This document shows positions 1-10,801 of a DNA stretch of 64,000 bases, one piece after another (position 1 is the first letter of the stretch; the number at the start of each line of letters is the position of its first letter). This stretch comes from Vibrio nereis NBRC 15637 (lineage in GTDB: Bacteria; Pseudomonadota; Gammaproteobacteria; Enterobacterales; Vibrionaceae), in assembly GCF_001591105.1 (NCBI RefSeq), contig NZ_BCUD01000005.1, positions 186,001 to 250,000 of the forward strand. The letters are read 5' to 3'. The translations under genes were made by a program, and so were the position numbers. The notes under the pieces were generated by a model. The model had not been told where the DNA came from. It did no database searches and saw only the letters and a list, made by a program, of their open reading frames with translations.

Positions 1-1445
1 AAGTCGTTGACCAAGACTTGCAACTCGTCAGCCGACACAAGCAACGAGTTCGGCTTGCATCAGGGTTAGACGAACAGAATAACTTAGATAATGCGTCCAT
101 CGAACGTGGCCTGGAGTGCCTGGCCATGTTTGCAGAGCGCCTGCAAGGCTTCGAGGAAGGAAACGTCAGCATTGCTGCGACACATACCTTGCGGCAAGCC
201 AATAATGCGCATATTTTCCTTCAGCGTGCGCAGGAAGTGTTACCCTTTCCGATCGAAATCATCCCTGGTGTCGAAGAAGCACGTTTGATCTACCTTGGTG
301 TTGCTCATACACAGCCGGAGTCCGATTCTAAGCTGGTGATTGATATCGGTGGCGGCAGTACGGAAATGATCATTGGCAGAGGGTTTGAGGCCGAGCTTAT
401 CAACAGTAAGCAAATGGGCTGTGTCAGTTACACTGACCGATTCTTTGCAAATGGCAAACTTTCCAAAAAGAACTTTGCTCACGCCACGTTAGCTGCGGAG
501 CAAAAGCTTGAGTCCATTGCACACAGTTATCGCAAAAAAGGCTGGGACACCGCGTTTGGCTCTTCGGGCACCATCAAAGCAATACGCGAAGTACTCATTG
601 GTCTAGGCTTTGACGATGGCATCATCACGGCTAAACGCCTAGATAAGCTGATAGAAAAGCTGTGTGAGTGGCAAACCATCGACGAGATTGAGCTAGTGGG
701 ACTAACCCCTGAGCGTAAACCCGTTTTCGCTGCAGGAGTGGCGATTCTGGCCGCCATTATCAAAGATCTGAAAGTGACAGAAATGCATTTTTCTGAAGGA
801 GCCTTACGCGAAGGGCTCCTGTTTGAAATGGAAGATGCCTTCAAGCGCTCTGATATCCGCATGCGCACTACAGAAAATCTGGCCAGCAAGCATGTAGTCG
901 ACCTTGAGCATGCAGCTAAAATCAAAGGGCAAGCAACGGAGTTTTTCCAGCAAGTTCACTCCGATTTAAGCATCAAGAAAAGCTCTGAACTTTTAGACCT
1001 GCTGCAGTGGAGTGCTCTGCTCCATGAAGTCGGTTTGAGCATCAGCTTGCAAGCATTCCATCGTCATTCCGCGTATATTTTGCGTCACACTTACATGCCC
1101 GGCTTTAACCGTGAGCAACAACGCGTGTTGGCGATGTTGGTCCGTTTCCAGCGCAAAGCCCTCAAGCTGAACGAAATGGAAGATTTTACGCTTTATAAGA
1201 AAAAGTACATCGTCGGCCTAATTCGCATCTTGCGGCTGGCTATTTTGGTCAATGGCCAGCGAAATGAAGACCCATTACCGCCCTTGTCGCTTTCGGTTGA
1301 AGGAGATAAGTGGACACTCACTTCAGATCAAGAGGACTGGCTGGAGCACAACAAACTGCTATATGCCGACTTACTCACAGAGCAAGAGTACTGGAAAAGT
1401 GCTGGATGGGAATTAGATCTACAACGCTTTAACCTAACAGAATAG
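1..1445 (+). CDS. ppx: Exopolyphosphatase, 5'-truncated by window edge
   Basis: Ppx/GppA phosphatase family: hydrolyses terminal phosphates of inorganic polyphosphate (Ppx) or pppGpp (GppA). The frame is open back to base 3 (codons gtc gtt gac caa gac ttg), so the apparent TTG start at 18 is internal and only a short N-terminus (roughly 20-25 residues) is missing. The actin-like ATPase-fold phosphate motif [11 protein letters not shown] sits about 107-117 residues from that TTG, and a second glycine-rich turn (GSSGTIKA) follows. The C-terminal third resembles an HD-type helical domain ([14 protein letters not shown]). Total length near 500 residues matches Ppx. The pho genes lie just downstream on the other strand; in Vibrio ppk is usually immediately upstream, outside this window. 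Ppx rather than GppA is chosen from this context. Confidence 0.9.
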   Translation, partial: VVDQDLQLVSRHKQRVRLASGLDEQNNLDNASIERGLECLAMFAERLQGFEEGNVSIAATHTLRQANNAHIFLQRAQEVLPFPIEIIPGVEEARLIYLGVAHTQPESDSKLVIDIGGGSTEMIIGRGFEAELINSKQMGCVSYTDRFFANGKLSKKNFAHATLAAEQKLESIAHSYRKKGWDTAFGSSGTIKAIREVLIGLGFDDGIITAKRLDKLIEKLCEWQTIDEIELVGLTPERKPVFAAGVAILAAIIKDLKVTEMHFSEGALREGLLFEMEDAFKRSDIRMRTTENLASKHVVDLEHAAKIKGQATEFFQQVHSDLSIKKSSELLDLLQWSALLHEVGLSISLQAFHRHSAYILRHTYMPGFNREQQRVLAMLVRFQRKALKLNEMEDFTLYKKKYIVGLIRILRLAILVNGQRNEDPLPPLSLSVEGDKWTLTSDQEDWLEHNKLLYADLLTEQEYWKSAGWELDLQRFNLTE

Positions 1446-1470
1446 GGCTGCATTTAGCAGTAAACTATTC

Positions 1471-1511
1471 AGCCGCTGGCAGCGCTCAAAGCACTATTAG
1501 CGGCTTTTTAG
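1471..1511 (+). terminator. Likely intrinsic terminator after ppx
   Basis: Seven-base inverted repeat AGCCGCT / AGCGGCT (1471-1477 and 1499-1505) followed by a T-rich stretch. The loop is long (21 nt), so this is weaker than a textbook terminator. It lies 26 bases after the ppx stop and before the convergent pstS stop. Confidence 0.5.
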
Positions 1512-1535
1512 TTTTTGAGCCGACTCGACTGCACG

Positions 1536-2510
1536 CTAGTCGCCTTTGCCTGCTGGTATTGCTAAGCCTACTTTTTCTAGTTCTTGATGCGCAATCTCAG
1601 GAGAAATGGGGATGTAACCTTCTTTTGTCACTTGTGCTTGGCCCTGAGCAGAGAAAATAAAGCGTATAAATTCACTTTCAATCGGTGAAAGTGGCTTTGA
1701 CGGGTGTTTATTAACGTACACATATAAATAACGGGATAGTGGGTACTCACCAGACAAAATATGTTCTTTGCTTGGCTCAACATACTGATCGCCTACCTCG
1801 GCGACGGACAACAGTTTAACGCCAGAAACTTGATACCCCACCCCTGCATACCCGATGGTGTTGATCGCCGATGCCACAGACTGAACCACCGACGCCGATC
1901 CCGGCTGTTCATTGACATTGTTTTTGAAGTCACCGCCACACAGCGCATTGTTCTTGAAGTAACCATATGTGCCTGAGACCGAGTTACGACCAAAAAGCTG
2001 GATACTGCGTTTCGCCCAGCGATAATTGAGCCCTAGCTCTGCCCATGTAGAAACGGGCGCATTTGCACCACAGCGCAAGGTTGCCGAAAAAACACTGTCT
2101 ATCTGAGCAAAGTTAATGCCTTTAATGGGGTTATCACGATGCACAAAAATACCAATCGCATCGATGGCCACACGTAACGCTGTCGGCTTGTAGCCGTGTT
2201 CTTGCTCGAACGCCTCAATTTCACGGTTGCGCATAGCGCGGCTCATCGGGCCAAACTGCGCGGTTCTCTCCGTCAAAGCGGTCGGCGCGGTTGAAGAGCC
2301 TGACGCCTGTACCTGAGCATTGATACTTGGGTAAAGCAGTTTAAATTCTTCAAACCAAAGCGTGGTCATGCCCGCTAACGTATCAGACCCCACACTGGTT
2401 AAAGTCCCTGTCACCCCAGTCACCTTCTGATACTCTGGCATCTCAGTTGAATGAGCAAAAAAACTCGATATTGAGGAAATGATAGCTGTAGTAAGTACTA
2501 ACTTTCTCAT
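1536..2510 (-). CDS. pstS: Phosphate ABC transporter substrate-binding protein, PstS family
   Basis: Periplasmic phosphate-binding protein of 324 residues. An N-terminal signal peptide is visible ([11 protein letters not shown], then a hydrophobic run to about residue 22). Phosphate-site features of the family are present: the early GSDTL segment, QASGSSTAPTAL and, further on, a GRNSVSGTYGYF segment. The start overlaps the phoR stop by one base (TAATG), so it is the last gene of phoB-phoR-pstS. No pstCAB permease genes are adjacent on this side, so within the window it is an orphan binding protein; it may serve permease genes elsewhere or help report phosphate status. Induction by PhoB is expected from the operon position. 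Confidence 0.9.
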   Translation of the reverse strand: MRKLVLTTAIISSISSFFAHSTEMPEYQKVTGVTGTLTSVGSDTLAGMTTLWFEEFKLLYPSINAQVQASGSSTAPTALTERTAQFGPMSRAMRNREIEAFEQEHGYKPTALRVAIDAIGIFVHRDNPIKGINFAQIDSVFSATLRCGANAPVSTWAELGLNYRWAKRSIQLFGRNSVSGTYGYFKNNALCGGDFKNNVNEQPGSASVVQSVASAINTIGYAGVGYQVSGVKLLSVAEVGDQYVEPSKEHILSGEYPLSRYLYVYVNKHPSKPLSPIESEFIRFIFSAQGQAQVTKEGYIPISPEIAHQELEKVGLAIPAGKGD

Positions 2511-3808
2511 TAGTACACCACCAAACGCTTGGGCAAAACAAACGAGAACTTACTGCCTACACCAACTTCACTGTGAATATTCAGATGAGAGTCATGGTGA
2601 GTGAGCGCGTGTTTTACAATCGCCAGCCCCAAACCACTGCCGCCAGTATCTCGTGAACGCGCTTTATCGACGCGGTAGAAACGTTCAGTTAACCGATGCA
2701 AGTGTTGCGGCTCGATACCATCACCACTGTCTTCAACTTCTAAACACGCTCCTTGTGGCGTTTCATACCAGCGCACATTGATTTCAGCGCCCGCTGGGGT
2801 GTACTTAACGGCGTTGTAAACCAAGTTGGAAATCGCACTACGCAGTTGATCTTCATCGCCGAAAACGCGTAATTGTTCATCCACCTCAAAGCTCAGTTGA
2901 TGGTTTTGCTCACCACTCAAACTCGCGGCTTCTTTTTCCAGCACATCGAGCATCGCAGGCACATTCACCACTTCATCCAGCTCATGCATCGGCGCGGCTT
3001 CGATTTTCGACAAGGTCAGCAACTGGTTCACCAAACTGTTCATGCGATTCAGCTGCTCGGTCATCACGCCATGCGCTTTCGTCCACATTGGCCCTACCAC
3101 CATGTCAGGGTCTTCGGTCATTTCCAGGTAACCTTGCAATACCGTCATTGGCGTGCGCAGTTCGTGTGACACGTTGGCGAAAAAGTTACGGCGCATACCT
3201 TCCAGTTGCTTAAGTTGGCTGACATCACGTACAACCATCAAATGCTCGCCTTCCGTGTAAGGCACGATACGCAGCTCAAGCATACGTTCTACGTTGAGCG
3301 GAGAACGCATTTCAAGCGGATCAGAAAAGTCTCTTTTATTGAGGTATTTAATGAAATCAGGTGTACGGATTAAATTGGAGATTGGTTGACCAGAATCGTC
3401 TGGCCAGCGAAAGCCGAGTAAGTCTTGTGCCAGTTTATTGCACCAAACAATGTTGCCTTCGCTGCGAAACACCACCACCGCATCGGGCAATGATTCCGCA
3501 CCGTTGCGGAACCGGCGGATAAGATTGGTTAGCTCTTTGCGCTTTTTACGCTGTCGCTGCTGAATTCGATAAATACCATTAAACAGCGATTCCCAGTTTC
3601 CGGTGCCTGATGGTGGGGTCAGCCTTTTTTCATCTAACAACCACGCTGAAAAACGTATTTGGTTGTTCAGATGCCAAGCCAACTGAATAACCGTTGCCGC
3701 CAACAAAAGCCAAGGCATGTAGCCAAATATCCACCCGACCACTATCCAAGGGGTGTAAAAAAAAGCCAGCTCCCAGGCTAGCTTTTTCCAAGTTAACCGT
3801 TCTACCAC
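2510..3808 (-). CDS. phoR: Phosphate regulon sensor histidine kinase PhoR
   Basis: Inner-membrane sensor kinase of the phosphate-starvation two-component system, 432 residues, as usual for PhoR. Domain order: two hydrophobic N-terminal segments (about residues 10-45), a PAS-like domain ([10 protein letters not shown] onward, about 105-200), HisKA with the H-box [12 protein letters not shown] (about 210-220), then HATPase_c with N-box ([13 protein letters not shown]), G1 (DSGDGI) and G2 ([11 protein letters not shown]). The start is GTG at 3808 with a GAGAGG ribosome-binding site a few bases upstream. It lies 18 bases after phoB and overlaps pstS by one base. PhoR both phosphorylates and dephosphorylates PhoB depending on Pst/PhoU signalling. 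Confidence 0.95.
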   Translation of the reverse strand: MVERLTWKKLAWELAFFYTPWIVVGWIFGYMPWLLLAATVIQLAWHLNNQIRFSAWLLDEKRLTPPSGTGNWESLFNGIYRIQQRQRKKRKELTNLIRRFRNGAESLPDAVVVFRSEGNIVWCNKLAQDLLGFRWPDDSGQPISNLIRTPDFIKYLNKRDFSDPLEMRSPLNVERMLELRIVPYTEGEHLMVVRDVSQLKQLEGMRRNFFANVSHELRTPMTVLQGYLEMTEDPDMVVGPMWTKAHGVMTEQLNRMNSLVNQLLTLSKIEAAPMHELDEVVNVPAMLDVLEKEAASLSGEQNHQLSFEVDEQLRVFGDEDQLRSAISNLVYNAVKYTPAGAEINVRWYETPQGACLEVEDSGDGIEPQHLHRLTERFYRVDKARSRDTGGSGLGLAIVKHALTHHDSHLNIHSEVGVGSKFSFVLPKRLVVY

Positions 3809-3826
3809 TTACCTCTCCACTCGCTA

Positions 3827-4516
3827 TTACGACTTAACAGAGAAGCGATACCCAGCACCACGTACGGTCTGGATCAGCTTATCGTGACCTGCATTTTCTA
3901 GCGCTTTACGTAAACGACGAATATGGACATCAACGGTACGGTCTTCCACATAGACGTTGGTGCCCCACACGTTATTAAGCAACTGCTCTCGGCTATACAC
4001 ACGCTCTTGGTGCGTCATAAAAAAGTGCAGCATTTTGAATTCTGTTGGTCCCATCTCCAAAGGCAAATCATTGGCCGTTACGCGATGAGAAACCGGATCT
4101 AGCTTTAAGCCTTGTACATCAATGACATCTTCTAAGGCGGTTGGAGTCACTCGACGAATGACCGCTTTTAAACGCGCCACCAGCTCTTTCGGGGAGAACG
4201 GTTTGGTGATGTAGTCATCCGCACCGACTTCCAATCCACGTACTTTATCTTCTTCTTCACCACGAGCCGTTAACATCACAACAGGAATATTGCGCGTTAG
4301 CTCTTCACGTTTCATATGTTTGATGAAGTTAATGCCACTGCCGCCTGGCAGCATCCAATCGAGAAGCACGAGATCAGGGAAGGGTTCAGCCAGTTTAGTT
4401 ACCGCAGTATCATAATCTTCCGCTTCTACCGCTTGGTAACCTTTCTGTTCAAGAACAAAGCATAACATTTCACGGATTGGAGCTTCGTCTTCAACAACTA
4501 GAATCCTTCTAGACAT
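3827..4516 (-). CDS. phoB: Phosphate regulon response regulator PhoB
   Basis: OmpR/PhoB-type response regulator of 229 residues. Receiver domain with the acidic pocket (VVEDEAP), phospho-acceptor Asp in [12 protein letters not shown] (about residue 53) and conserved Lys in DYITKPFSP. The C-terminal winged helix begins near residue 130 ([11 protein letters not shown], then [12 protein letters not shown]). It is first in the phoB-phoR-pstS operon. An 18-base PhoB box and a matching -10 lie upstream, which indicates autoregulation as in E. coli. Confidence 0.97.
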   Translation of the reverse strand: MSRRILVVEDEAPIREMLCFVLEQKGYQAVEAEDYDTAVTKLAEPFPDLVLLDWMLPGGSGINFIKHMKREELTRNIPVVMLTARGEEEDKVRGLEVGADDYITKPFSPKELVARLKAVIRRVTPTALEDVIDVQGLKLDPVSHRVTANDLPLEMGPTEFKMLHFFMTHQERVYSREQLLNNVWGTNVYVEDRTVDVHIRRLRKALENAGHDKLIQTVRGAGYRFSVKS

Positions 4517-4578
4517 AATTGAATAACCTTATGTTAATTTAATTATTTAAGGCGCATTAGGCCTGTGCAACGGTAAGC

Positions 4579-4612
4579 ATTATCACTAGCAATTATGACA
4601 CTTTTGTGACCT
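4579..4612 (-). promoter_or_regulatory. PhoB box and -10 of the phoB-phoR-pstS promoter
   Basis: On the minus strand 4612-4595 reads AGGTCAC AAAA GTGTCAT: two 7-base direct repeats separated by 4 A-rich bases, the layout of a Pho box (consensus CTGTCAT, AWAW, CTGTCAT). Exactly ten bases further on is GATAAT (4584-4579), a good -10. No -35 is needed in such promoters. The box is about 80 bases upstream of the phoB start. Confidence 0.75.
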
Positions 4613-4623
4613 TTGAAAACAAA

Positions 4624-4641
4624 TTTTCATATAACTTTCAT
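4624..4641 (+). promoter_or_regulatory. Second Pho-box-like sequence, facing rdgC
   Basis: TTTTCAT ATAA CTTTCAT on the plus strand also has the 7-4-7 Pho box layout, directed toward rdgC. I see no convincing -10 at the expected distance, so function at rdgC is uncertain. It could also extend the PhoB binding region for the opposite phoB promoter. Confidence 0.35.
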
Positions 4642-4724
4642 CCCACTATTGTGCGGATAGGTTAAGACATCGGCATGAAAAGTCTTTATGATTGGCAACT
4701 TAAGTTAAGGTATAGAGAAAGAAT

Positions 4725-5639
4725 ATGTGGTTTAAAAACTGTCTGGTTTACCGATTTAACCGTGATATCGAATTCAACGCAGACCAATTAGAAAAACAGC
4801 TCGAAGAGTTTCGTTTTACTCCTTGTGGCAGCCAAGATAAGCAAAAATTTGGCTGGGTCACCGCGATGGGTAAACACGGTGACATGATGACGCACGTGTC
4901 TGATAACCGCATTCTTATCTGCGCTAAAAAAGAAGAAAAAATGCTTCCAGCATCGGTGATCAAAGAATCACTCAACGCGAAAGTTGATGCGATGGAAGCA
5001 CAGGAAGGTCGCCCTCTGAAAAAGAAAGAGAAAGACAACCTGAAAGAAGACATCGTGATGGATTTGCTGCCACGCGCATTTAGCCGTAGCAACCACACTT
5101 ACGTGCTGATCTTGCCAAAAGAAGGTTTCATTCTGGTTGATGCGAGCAGCTATAAGAAAGCCGAAGACGTACTGGCGCTATTGCGTAAAACGATGGGCAG
5201 CCTTCCTGTGGTACCTGCTATTCCAGAAAAAGCGATTGAAACGACTCTGACGGAATGGGTGAAAACCGGCAATACACCTGCTGGCATCCAAATGCTAGAC
5301 GAAGCCGAGCTAAAATCGGTGCTGGAAGAAGGTGGCGTGATCCGCTGTAAGAAGCAAGAACTGACTGCCGATGAAATTCGCAGTCATATTGAAGCTGACA
5401 AGATGGTAACTAAGCTGTCTTTGTGGTGGCAAGAGCGCATCGAATTTATTCTGGCTGAAGATGGCAGCATCAAGCGTCTTAAATTTTCAGATGATTTAAA
5501 AGATCAAAACGATGACATTCCCCGTGAAGATCAAGCCGCTCGCTTTGATGCGGACTTTTCGCTTATGTGCGGAGAGTTAAGTGCCTTTTTGCCGAGTCTT
5601 TATGAAGCACTCGGCGGCCTGCCAAACCCGAACGCTTAA
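4725..5639 (+). CDS. rdgC: Recombination-associated protein RdgC
   Basis: Nucleoid-associated DNA-binding protein of 304 residues, the usual RdgC length; in E. coli it forms a ring-shaped dimer on duplex DNA and limits RecA-promoted recombination. The N-terminus [14 protein letters not shown] and the internal [12 protein letters not shown] and LPRAFSRSN segments are characteristic. It is monocistronic here, divergent from phoB and followed by a strong terminator. Assignment rests on family resemblance along the whole length. Confidence 0.95.
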   Translation: MWFKNCLVYRFNRDIEFNADQLEKQLEEFRFTPCGSQDKQKFGWVTAMGKHGDMMTHVSDNRILICAKKEEKMLPASVIKESLNAKVDAMEAQEGRPLKKKEKDNLKEDIVMDLLPRAFSRSNHTYVLILPKEGFILVDASSYKKAEDVLALLRKTMGSLPVVPAIPEKAIETTLTEWVKTGNTPAGIQMLDEAELKSVLEEGGVIRCKKQELTADEIRSHIEADKMVTKLSLWWQERIEFILAEDGSIKRLKFSDDLKDQNDDIPREDQAARFDADFSLMCGELSAFLPSLYEALGGLPNPNA

Positions 5640-5648
5640 CCTGTTTTA

Positions 5649-5676
5649 AAACGCCCTCTGCCTGAGGGCGTTTTTG
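5649..5676 (+). terminator. Intrinsic terminator of rdgC
   Basis: Ten-base stem AAACGCCCTC / GAGGGCGTTT with a 5-nt loop and trailing T residues, 9 bases after the rdgC stop. Confidence 0.9.
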
Positions 5677-5718
5677 TATATTTACACTAATTCTGTTACA
5701 CATTGACAGCCAACAAAT

Positions 5719-5738
5719 GAAACTTGTTATCATTATCA
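5719..5738 (+). promoter_or_regulatory. Possible Fur box upstream of the outer-membrane barrel gene
   Basis: GAAACTTGTTATCATTATC (5719-5737) matches the classical 19-base Fur box at 14 of 19 positions by my hand alignment, with the right half perfect. It lies about 140 bases upstream of the 5876 start in an AT-rich promoter region. Chance matches are possible in such sequence. Confidence 0.35.
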
Positions 5739-5875
5739 GTTAGTAATAACCCCTGCTCAAAGACTATTACAATACTTTTACCATATGAGGTATTGGTCAC
5801 ATTTATTTGTCGCCTTATGATCATCAGCGATAGTTTTCTCACTATCTTGATTCATTTTTAAAGACAAGAATAACA

Positions 5876-6409
5876 ATGCAAAAAATACTGACTCTTGCTG
5901 CACTGATCAGCGCAGCGACTTTTAATGCTCAAGCTGCGGACCACACCTTTAGCCTTGGTTACGCGCAAACAGACATCAAACAATTCAATGATCCACTGCA
6001 TGGTGTGACATTAAAATATCGATATGAAGGCCACAGCCCCGTTGGGTTCATCGCAAGTTGGACAGGTACTGCTGACGTGGATACCTTTTCACGTGTTGAT
6101 CCAGGTCCAACGCTAACCACCGTCTCTGAAACCACACGTAGCTACAGCAGTATCCATGTTGGTCCAACATTCCGTTTCAACCCATTAGTCAGCTCGTACG
6201 CGACACTTGGCTACTCTGATTTTACTATCGAGAGCAAAGTGGTAGGTGCAGGCACATCAAAAATTGAAGACGAAAACTTCGCCATTGGTGGTGGTTTTGA
6301 GTTTAACGTGACTCGCTCGTTTGCGGTCAATACGGGGGTGGAATACACCGAGCACCTCAGCGAATCTCGTACCTTGACCTACTCTCTAGCGTTGGGATAC
6401 CGATTCTAA
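5876..6409 (+). CDS. Small outer-membrane beta-barrel protein (Ail/OmpX-like)
   Basis: 177-residue exported protein. The signal peptide MQKILTLAALISAATFNAQA is followed by alternating hydrophobic strands such as HTFSLGYAQ, GVTLKYRYE and SIHVGPTFRFN. The chain ends in TYSLALGYRF with a C-terminal phenylalanine, the usual Bam-recognised signature of outer-membrane barrels. Size and strand content fit an eight-stranded OmpX/Ail-type barrel. Role is unknown; members of the group serve in adhesion, complement resistance or envelope stability. It stands alone, with its own terminator and a Fur-box-like element upstream. Confidence 0.7.
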   Translation: MQKILTLAALISAATFNAQAADHTFSLGYAQTDIKQFNDPLHGVTLKYRYEGHSPVGFIASWTGTADVDTFSRVDPGPTLTTVSETTRSYSSIHVGPTFRFNPLVSSYATLGYSDFTIESKVVGAGTSKIEDENFAIGGGFEFNVTRSFAVNTGVEYTEHLSESRTLTYSLALGYRF

Positions 6410-6421
6410 CCTGCACTTTTT

Positions 6422-6448
6422 AAGCCTGCTGATCTGCAGGCTTTTTTA
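6422..6448 (+). terminator. Intrinsic terminator of the barrel gene
   Basis: AAGCCTGC / GCAGGCTT, 8-base stem, 6-nt loop, then a run of T, 12 bases after the stop. Confidence 0.85.
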
Positions 6449-6503
6449 TCTTTCTCTTATTTCGAGTAGTCACAGGTCACGTTTTAACGTAAAATTTGCG
6501 CCC

Positions 6504-6524
6504 CTATTCCATGTGGTGGAATAG
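6504..6524 (+). other. Hairpin in the trhP leader
   Basis: Perfect 8-base inverted repeat CTATTCCA / TGGAATAG with a 5-nt loop, 34 bases before the trhP start. There is no T-run, so it is not a classical terminator; it could be a structured 5' leader. Confidence 0.35.
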
Positions 6525-6557
6525 CCCTGACTTGAGATCAGATTAAGAGAATTATAC

Positions 6558-8233
<1,676 letters not shown>

Positions 8234-8240
8234 AAATAAA

Positions 8241-8277
8241 AAGGTCCAACTTTAAAGATAAGTTGGACCTTTTTTTA
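8241..8277. terminator. Bidirectional terminator between yfhL and the convergent small gene
   Basis: Perfect 12-base stem AAGGTCCAACTT / AAGTTGGACCTT with a 7-nt loop, flanked by A-run on the left and T-run on the right, so it can stop transcription from both sides. Confidence 0.9.
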
Positions 8278-8583
8278 ACCTGATTTTTCCATCGGATAGA
8301 TATTGCAAAATAGATCTTTCTCGAAATTGTATTCCAGTCGTTCCCGCCAGTTTAAGGCCTCCGAAACAGGAATAAGGTAAAAGTTTTCACGGCTTGTATC
8401 CGTCACAAATGCCATCCCATACTGCATCAATTCATAATGCACATCAGAAACAAACCCTGGGTCAAGTCTCTGCCGTCCCGTCAGATGGGTGATGTCTTCT
8501 CGAGAGATGGATACACCAGTTGTCTCACTGCTAAACCTATGTCTCAACCACCCTGCAAATTCTTTTGCACAAATCATCGTCAT
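8275..8583 (-). CDS. Hypothetical protein, about 102 residues
   Basis: No family recognised. The open frame extends to an ATG at 8616, but the ATG at 8583 is preceded by AAGGAC at good distance and is preferred, giving MTMICAKEFAGWL as N-terminus. The product is soluble, with no signal peptide or membrane segment, and contains an aromatic/acidic C-terminal half (NWRERLEYNFEKDLF). It is monocistronic; the stop lies on the edge of the bidirectional terminator. Confidence 0.6.
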   Translation of the reverse strand: MTMICAKEFAGWLRHRFSSETTGVSISREDITHLTGRQRLDPGFVSDVHYELMQYGMAFVTDTSRENFYLIPVSEALNWRERLEYNFEKDLFCNIYPMEKSG

Positions 8584-8916
8584 GGTCTTGTCCTTGATTA
8601 ACGTTTCAGTAGGCATGGCAGCCCACTTTACCGTTTATTTATGTTGTGATTACTCCACCAACTCAACGAGGTTTCACTCGGAAGTTCAAGTATCAAGACT
8701 CGACACATGCGTTCTCACATAAACAGAGGAACATTCATAATCGACTGATCAAGCGGCACTTCCATAGTGTGATACTGAGATAACTTCAGTTTGCTACGTC
8801 TAATAATCACTTTAGACAATAGAGTCATGTTTCTCCAGTTTCATAACGACAATCCAATCAATAAACGAAAGCAGTAAGGAGAAGCCTGTCATAAAATCAG
8901 TAAAGCCCGATCGCTT
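8584..8916. other. Intergenic stretch without recognised genes
   Basis: 333 bases between the small hypothetical gene and mepA, both on the minus strand. It should hold the promoter of the small gene. I find no tRNA-like fold, no strong hairpin terminator for mepA (only a 4-base AAGC/GCTT stem near 8900) and no convincing ORF. Confidence 0.5.
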
Positions 8917-9783
8917 CTAACTCTGTTGTCTGATGAGTTGTAGGCATTGCTCCGGCATCACTTTTTTCTTTTTTACTCTGTTTGTGGGTTTTGACTTCGG
9001 TTTATTCGCTTTTGCTTGTACTGGTTTCGGCCTCCAGCTTTGCAGTTCAGCCCCACAACCATCGCCTTTCGGTGGCGGCGCTTGCTCTACGCACCCGTCA
9101 TTGCCTGCCGGACACCTTAGGCGCACATGCATGTGAGAATGATGCCCCCACCACGGGCGAACTTTACGCAGCCACTCCCGATCCCCCGCATTTTCAGTCG
9201 TGCAGAGTTTATTCTTAATAACGGGGTGAACAAATATTCTCGCGACACCCTCATCGCTGGCGGCCAGTTTAATCAATTCAAAGTGGCGTAAGTCCCAGTT
9301 CTGTTTCAGCAATTTATACTGCTTGAGGTTTACGACGCTCAGAGGCTTTGGGTTACTGAGTTGTTGAGCAGATAACCTTTTGTCTGCAAGCTTAAGCCAA
9401 ATATCAATATCTAACCCGGTTTGATGGCTACGGTGTCCCGTAGAGAAACGCCCTCCCTTTGGCAGAGACATATCGGCAATCAGTAGGGTGGTATCGAGCT
9501 GTTTAGAGGTGAGTGCAGCCAAGCGCTGAATAAAACTTACGCTACTTGGATGCCCATAATATCTTAGCCGTTCGCTGCGTAAGACTTGATAACCTTCACC
9601 GTGCAGTGGCAAGGAAGCCGCACCAGCTAAGCAGCCATTGGCATAACTCCCTATGGATTGAGGAGCTTGAGTAGAGGGGATTTTAACTTGCTCCCATGGA
9701 CTTGAAACAGCCAGGGGAGCAAACAACAGTGAGGATAATAGGAAAGATATATGTCGGTAGGGGTTTCTAAATATCTTTCTCAT
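8917..9783 (-). CDS. mepA: Penicillin-insensitive murein DD-endopeptidase MepA
   Basis: Periplasmic LAS-family zinc peptidase of 288 residues that cleaves D-Ala-meso-DAP crosslinks in peptidoglycan. The signal peptide runs to about residue 27 (hydrophobic FLLSSLLFAPLAVSS). Zinc and catalytic motifs are visible: GRFSTGHRSHQTGLDIDIW (His and Asp ligands, about residues 110-130) and WWGHHSHMHVRLRCP (about 210-225, with the distal His ligand). A lysine-rich linker (KPVQAKANKPKSK) lies near the C-terminus. The start has AAGGATAAG upstream. It is followed on the same strand by an unrelated small gene. Confidence 0.93.
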   Translation of the reverse strand: MRKIFRNPYRHISFLLSSLLFAPLAVSSPWEQVKIPSTQAPQSIGSYANGCLAGAASLPLHGEGYQVLRSERLRYYGHPSSVSFIQRLAALTSKQLDTTLLIADMSLPKGGRFSTGHRSHQTGLDIDIWLKLADKRLSAQQLSNPKPLSVVNLKQYKLLKQNWDLRHFELIKLAASDEGVARIFVHPVIKNKLCTTENAGDREWLRKVRPWWGHHSHMHVRLRCPAGNDGCVEQAPPPKGDGCGAELQSWRPKPVQAKANKPKSKPTNRVKKKKVMPEQCLQLIRQQS

Positions 9784-9797
9784 TGGCTTATCCTTAT

Positions 9798-10130
9798 TTA
9801 GTAGTGTTCACCATTATCATAGTAGCCAGTTGCATTCAGTGCAGTGAAAATAACTGCAACATCAACATCTTCGCCAAACATGCCTCGCACTTGCTGGGTA
9901 ATGATGCTGGCAACCGCGTCTTGAGTTTCCTGCCCACGGTCAAACCAGAGCACTTCGACAAACGGATACGCCGGGCTTACTTCGCCTTCGTAGTAAAACG
10001 TAGTGTAAATATACTCAAAGGTAAAGTCCTCACGAGGACAGTCCATATGTGGCTGGAGCTCATCAATCAAAGACTTAGAAAGGCTCTGAACAATTTGCGG
10101 CTCTACAGCTCGAAAACGTAAATGCGGCAT
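9798..10130 (-). CDS. DUF1904 family protein
   Basis: 110-residue protein beginning MPHLRFRAV, with an N-terminal Pro after Met and a size and pattern that fit DUF1904, a family with a tautomerase-like fold (family assigned from memory). No membrane segment. It lies 14 bases upstream of mepA on the same strand, so the two are probably co-transcribed, though no functional link is known. Whether the N-terminal proline is catalytic is unknown. Confidence 0.7.
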   Translation of the reverse strand: MPHLRFRAVEPQIVQSLSKSLIDELQPHMDCPREDFTFEYIYTTFYYEGEVSPAYPFVEVLWFDRGQETQDAVASIITQQVRGMFGEDVDVAVIFTALNATGYYDNGEHY

Positions 10131-10246
10131 AACTTTGCTTCCTTTTTTATGTTTGATGTCATCATACCAAGTTACGCGATGATGTCTTGCCTAGATAGCG
10201 GTAACTAAAACGTGGTGCGCAGAAATTAACCACCCTACTCTTTGAT

Positions 10247-10786
10247 TCAATACTGGCTATGTAGTTTTACTTCTACCATCTCACCATCGCTCGTAAGATC
10301 CACTCTCCAGTTTCTGTTACCCCAAACCATGTGCCGATGTGCGCTTTGTGGGTAGCTATTTAGAAAGAGAATCAGCTCTTTATCTAGCTTAAGGGTTTCG
10401 GTCTCACTGGTGTTTTTTAGAAGCCGCCCTTCTACGTCAAACGCATCACCATTAATATTTACGTACTCTAGCTTAAATCCATCTTGTCGTAGATATAGCT
10501 GTAAATCGACCAGCGTTAATGGTGAGTAAGCTTTCAAAAGCGTGAGCTGTACTTGGTTTGACTCTGTCGCTAGTTCAGCAAAATAGGTCTGCTTGTAGTA
10601 ACGCAATTCATCCATGCACCAAGTCGATGCATAGTTGCTTTCTGAACAGTGATACCAAGTGCCGTTTTTCGCCTCTAGGCGCAATTGCTCCGGTGTCAGG
10701 TTCGCCAACGAATAGATACTGGACAACGCAGGCCATGACACTGCTAAAGCGAAAAGAGCGGCGGTGGCTCGAATACGGTCAAACAA
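10247..10786 (-). CDS. Hypothetical exported protein, TTG start
   Basis: About 179 residues with no recognised family. An ATG at 10834 is in frame but lies inside the secF terminator stem. A TTG at 10786 has a TGGAGG ribosome-binding site six bases upstream and opens directly into a signal peptide (basic DRIR, then ATAALFALAVSWPALSS), so it is the preferred start. The mature part has two cysteines about 13 residues apart (YHCSES and TWCMDEL) that could form a disulfide, and no membrane segment. Placement right behind secDF suggests its own weak promoter or read-through. Confidence 0.6.
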   Translation of the reverse strand: MFDRIRATAALFALAVSWPALSSIYSLANLTPEQLRLEAKNGTWYHCSESNYASTWCMDELRYYKQTYFAELATESNQVQLTLLKAYSPLTLVDLQLYLRQDGFKLEYVNINGDAFDVEGRLLKNTSETETLKLDKELILFLNSYPQSAHRHMVWGNRNWRVDLTSDGEMVEVKLHSQY

Positions 10787-10801
10787 TACATACCTCCAGA
10801 T

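Noticed and set aside
18..20. TTG as the start of ppx
   Set aside because: The frame is open upstream to the window edge and the residues there fit the family, so the gene is truncated by the window.
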